64,000 bases of DNA from Chamaea fasciata (Eukaryota > Chordata > Aves > Passeriformes > Sylviidae). Location of the stretch: positions 85,827,994-85,891,993 of the forward strand of contig JARCOQ010000003.1 in assembly GCA_029207755.1 (NCBI GenBank), given 5' to 3'. Within the stretch, counting starts at the first letter, position 1. Every line of letters starts with the position of its first letter. Position numbers and translations under genes: made by a program. Of this stretch, positions 61,801 through 64,000 are shown in pieces. The notes under the pieces were generated by a model that was not told the origin of the DNA, ran no database searches, and worked only from the letters and a program-made list of their open reading frames with translations.

Positions 61801-63772
61801 AACTTTGATGTACTTATCCTCGTGATATTACCAGAAGGCAAGAGTACAATTGTAACAATGCCACGGGGAAAGGAACATAAAAAAAAAAAACATTTACAAA
61901 AGAAATCAAGTAAGGTTACATGACTCATCATCACTTTCAAGACCCACATTGAAAATGAGGACCTCCAAAATGTTCATCCCAGGGCAGCCCACACCTGCTG
62001 GTGTTTAAGAGCCTCAAAGCAACCTGAGCAAGGTGCACACAAGGGTCTGGGTGTTGCCTCACTGTGAGAAGTAGCAAACTCCTGAGCAGAGTGATTCCAC
62101 CAGCTTGACCAAGTTTTGCACAAGACACAAACAGAGACTGCATCCTCCTCTGATAGGGGCACCCTCCTTTTACAATCTTCTGTGTATGAACTATCAACAC
62201 AGATCTGAATGTCCTGAAAAAAGCTGCAGCACTTGGAGCAATCTGGCTCTGCTTCTCAGAAGGTTCTGTCTGGTCAAGAAACAAGAATATTGTTGATTTT
62301 TCCCAATTATGAAGCTGCTCTGATTTTTGTGAAAGTATTAAAAATTCAGTGAATACATAATTGAAAATTCATTTACAAGACAGGAAAACACTGGTTCCAG
62401 AGCAGGGTCCAATTATTTTTAGGTACATTAAACTTTTCCAGGACAATAAGCATCAAACTTTTCTGGGCATAATTCTGCTTCAAGAGGTATAACCAGTATC
62501 TACTGCATTAATGAACCTAAATAATAGCATAATCCACCGACGCCCTATGGCCCCATACATAACTCTCACAACCTTATCAGTTGCTGAGATTAGCTAATAT
62601 CCCAGCCTTGGCACATTACTCCCTTCCAAGGAGAGTGGAACTTTATGATACTGTCTGTATTATTAGTGAATTCCTAGACATTTGATGCACAGACCAGCTG
62701 GACAAGGCTGTGCAGGCATATTACACCTGCAGTGCTGAACATTTTCCCTCTTCTCCTGTGTCAGTGTGAAGCACATCTATCAACCTTCAAACACACCAGC
62801 ACGGAGCATCTGCATGTTTTCCAGCTACTGCAGATATTGGCCAATGCCACTGAACAAACAAAACACTTCCAAGGATAAAAACAAAACTTGTTACAGTTCA
62901 AGCTGAAGTGCCCAGCTTTGCAGACAATTAAAATCTTCCATGTGCACAGTACAAAAGGGACTGAAAAGAATATGACAGAGAAACAAACACTATAAAAAAC
63001 AAAATGAACCATTTAGGATTCAAAAAAAAATTTCATATGAAATAGTCAGACTTAAGATTTTACAAAAGCCTTTAGGAAAATGTATTCTTGCATGAATCAA
63101 TGTATTTTTTTCGTAACCAATAAACAGCATGAATTAGATTCTCTGATTTTTTTTAATCTAATTTTAATTTAAACCCTTTCTAGCTACACTACTGGAATGA
63201 GCTACTAAAGCTTTGCTGACTTATCCCCAAGCACTCTGTGCACACTTTCATAGCGATCTGCACCACTCTTTAATCGTCAGTAGGAAGCCCTGGATAAACA
63301 TGGATCTTGGACTCTCTTTTGAAGGATCTGCCAGTAATACTGTAATCAAACATGGTGCAACTGCCTAGAAACACAGTATTATATAATTGGCTGCCAACCT
63401 GTTGAAAAGAGCGGGTAAGGGTAACATGTATCAACCACTTTTGACAGACTTTTTTACGTAAGCAAATTTAAACTGTGCTGAACCAGCATTGCTGCTTCTC
63501 CCCAGCTCTTTTCTTTGTGCCACTTTTAGGTGTTCCAGTGGAAGTTTATCTGGGCCATTATAGCATGGTTGCCCAACATCAAGATCATACATCTAAAAAA
63601 CCTGAGGTGAGCAGTTTTCTACCTGGATGGTGTTCTGACATAACTCAGCAAAGGCAATGCAGTAAAGCCACAATGGGGCCTCGGATTTTCACAATCAACT
63701 TTTTACAGTACACCTCAGCTGGTGATAATGGTTAATAAATTCCTACTTAACATACAGAATGAATGTGTAGCC

Positions 63773-63809
63773 CTACATAATAATTATAATTGTAATAATA
63801 ATTATGTAG
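63773..63809. repeat. 15-bp near-perfect inverted repeat, AT-rich
   Basis: CTACATAATAATTAT at 63773-63787 pairs with 63795-63809 at 14 of 15 positions, with a 7-base centre. It is AT-rich, so chance is not excluded. Confidence 0.75.
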
Positions 63810-64000
63810 GTACATCCCTAGATAACTGATGAATGAGCTAGCAGTACATGAAGAACAACAGGTACCAGTCAGCTCCCAAAACGTTCCACATCTCCTGAAG
63901 AATTAAAGAGAGCAAATGAGCGAAAATTGCCCAAAAGTCGGTAACATGTTCACACTATTGTCACCAATTTTCTACTGAGCTTCCAAAAAATGGATGCTAT

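Larger units (their letters stand above)
55889..64000. other. Unassigned DNA to the right end
   Basis: No gene, RNA or clear transposon is recognised in about 8 kb. There is a 22-bp direct repeat near 55965, an LTR-like 3' end near 57690 (weak), an A/C-rich tract at 58814-58844, GC-richer stretches near 60830-61040 and 61960-62290 that match nothing I know, and a very AT-rich block at 61130-61340. Confidence 0.55.

Overview
The window looks like vertebrate nuclear DNA, most probably from a bird. The main clue is a scatter of 5'-truncated CR1 LINEs. Several carry the CR1 3' end, in which the CCTTCCAACCC block is followed by a short run of the octamer ATTCTATG. There is also one solo LTR of an endogenous retrovirus, many (AAAC)n/(GTTT)n and A/T homopolymer tracts, and an AT-rich background. 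CR1 tails of this form also occur in crocodilians and turtles, so 'bird' is an inference and no species can be named.

I find no intact host gene, tRNA, rRNA or CRISPR array. Every long open frame that can be recognised is a piece of CR1 ORF2 (the reverse transcriptase polyprotein) or an accident inside the LTR. The window is therefore a gene desert or part of one or more very large introns. A few stretches have an open frame between a plausible 3' splice site and a plausible 5' splice site (about 165-282, 25574-25723, 27131-27225, 51214-51261). None matches a protein I know, and they are listed only as things to check.

Layout: 1-19.4 kb is mostly unique sequence with T-rich tracts, a conserved-element-like AT-rich block (about 6.17-6.96 kb) and a 39-bp perfect inverted repeat around a triplicated 11-mer (10468-10571). 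From 19.4 to 27.1 kb there are three CR1 fragments, a pair of AGGTCA palindromes (23.7-23.8 kb) and a 68-bp tandem duplication (25.2 kb). From 27.1 to 43 kb there is mainly unique AT-rich DNA with one older CR1 at 37.4-37.9 kb. From 43 to 47.4 kb there is a CR1 cluster of four to five pieces in both orientations, two of which share an identical 43-bp stretch. A minus-strand solo LTR (48172-48933) has internal tandem repeats in both its upstream and downstream parts. A well-preserved plus-strand CR1 lies at 52.5-53.1 kb, and an A/C-rich tract with clustered C-runs lies at 55.7-55.9 kb. The remainder to 64 kb is unassigned.

Nothing here amounts to a new multi-gene system. The most unusual structures are the 10.5-kb fold-back, the repeat-rich LTR, the paired AGGTCA palindromes and the C-run tract.
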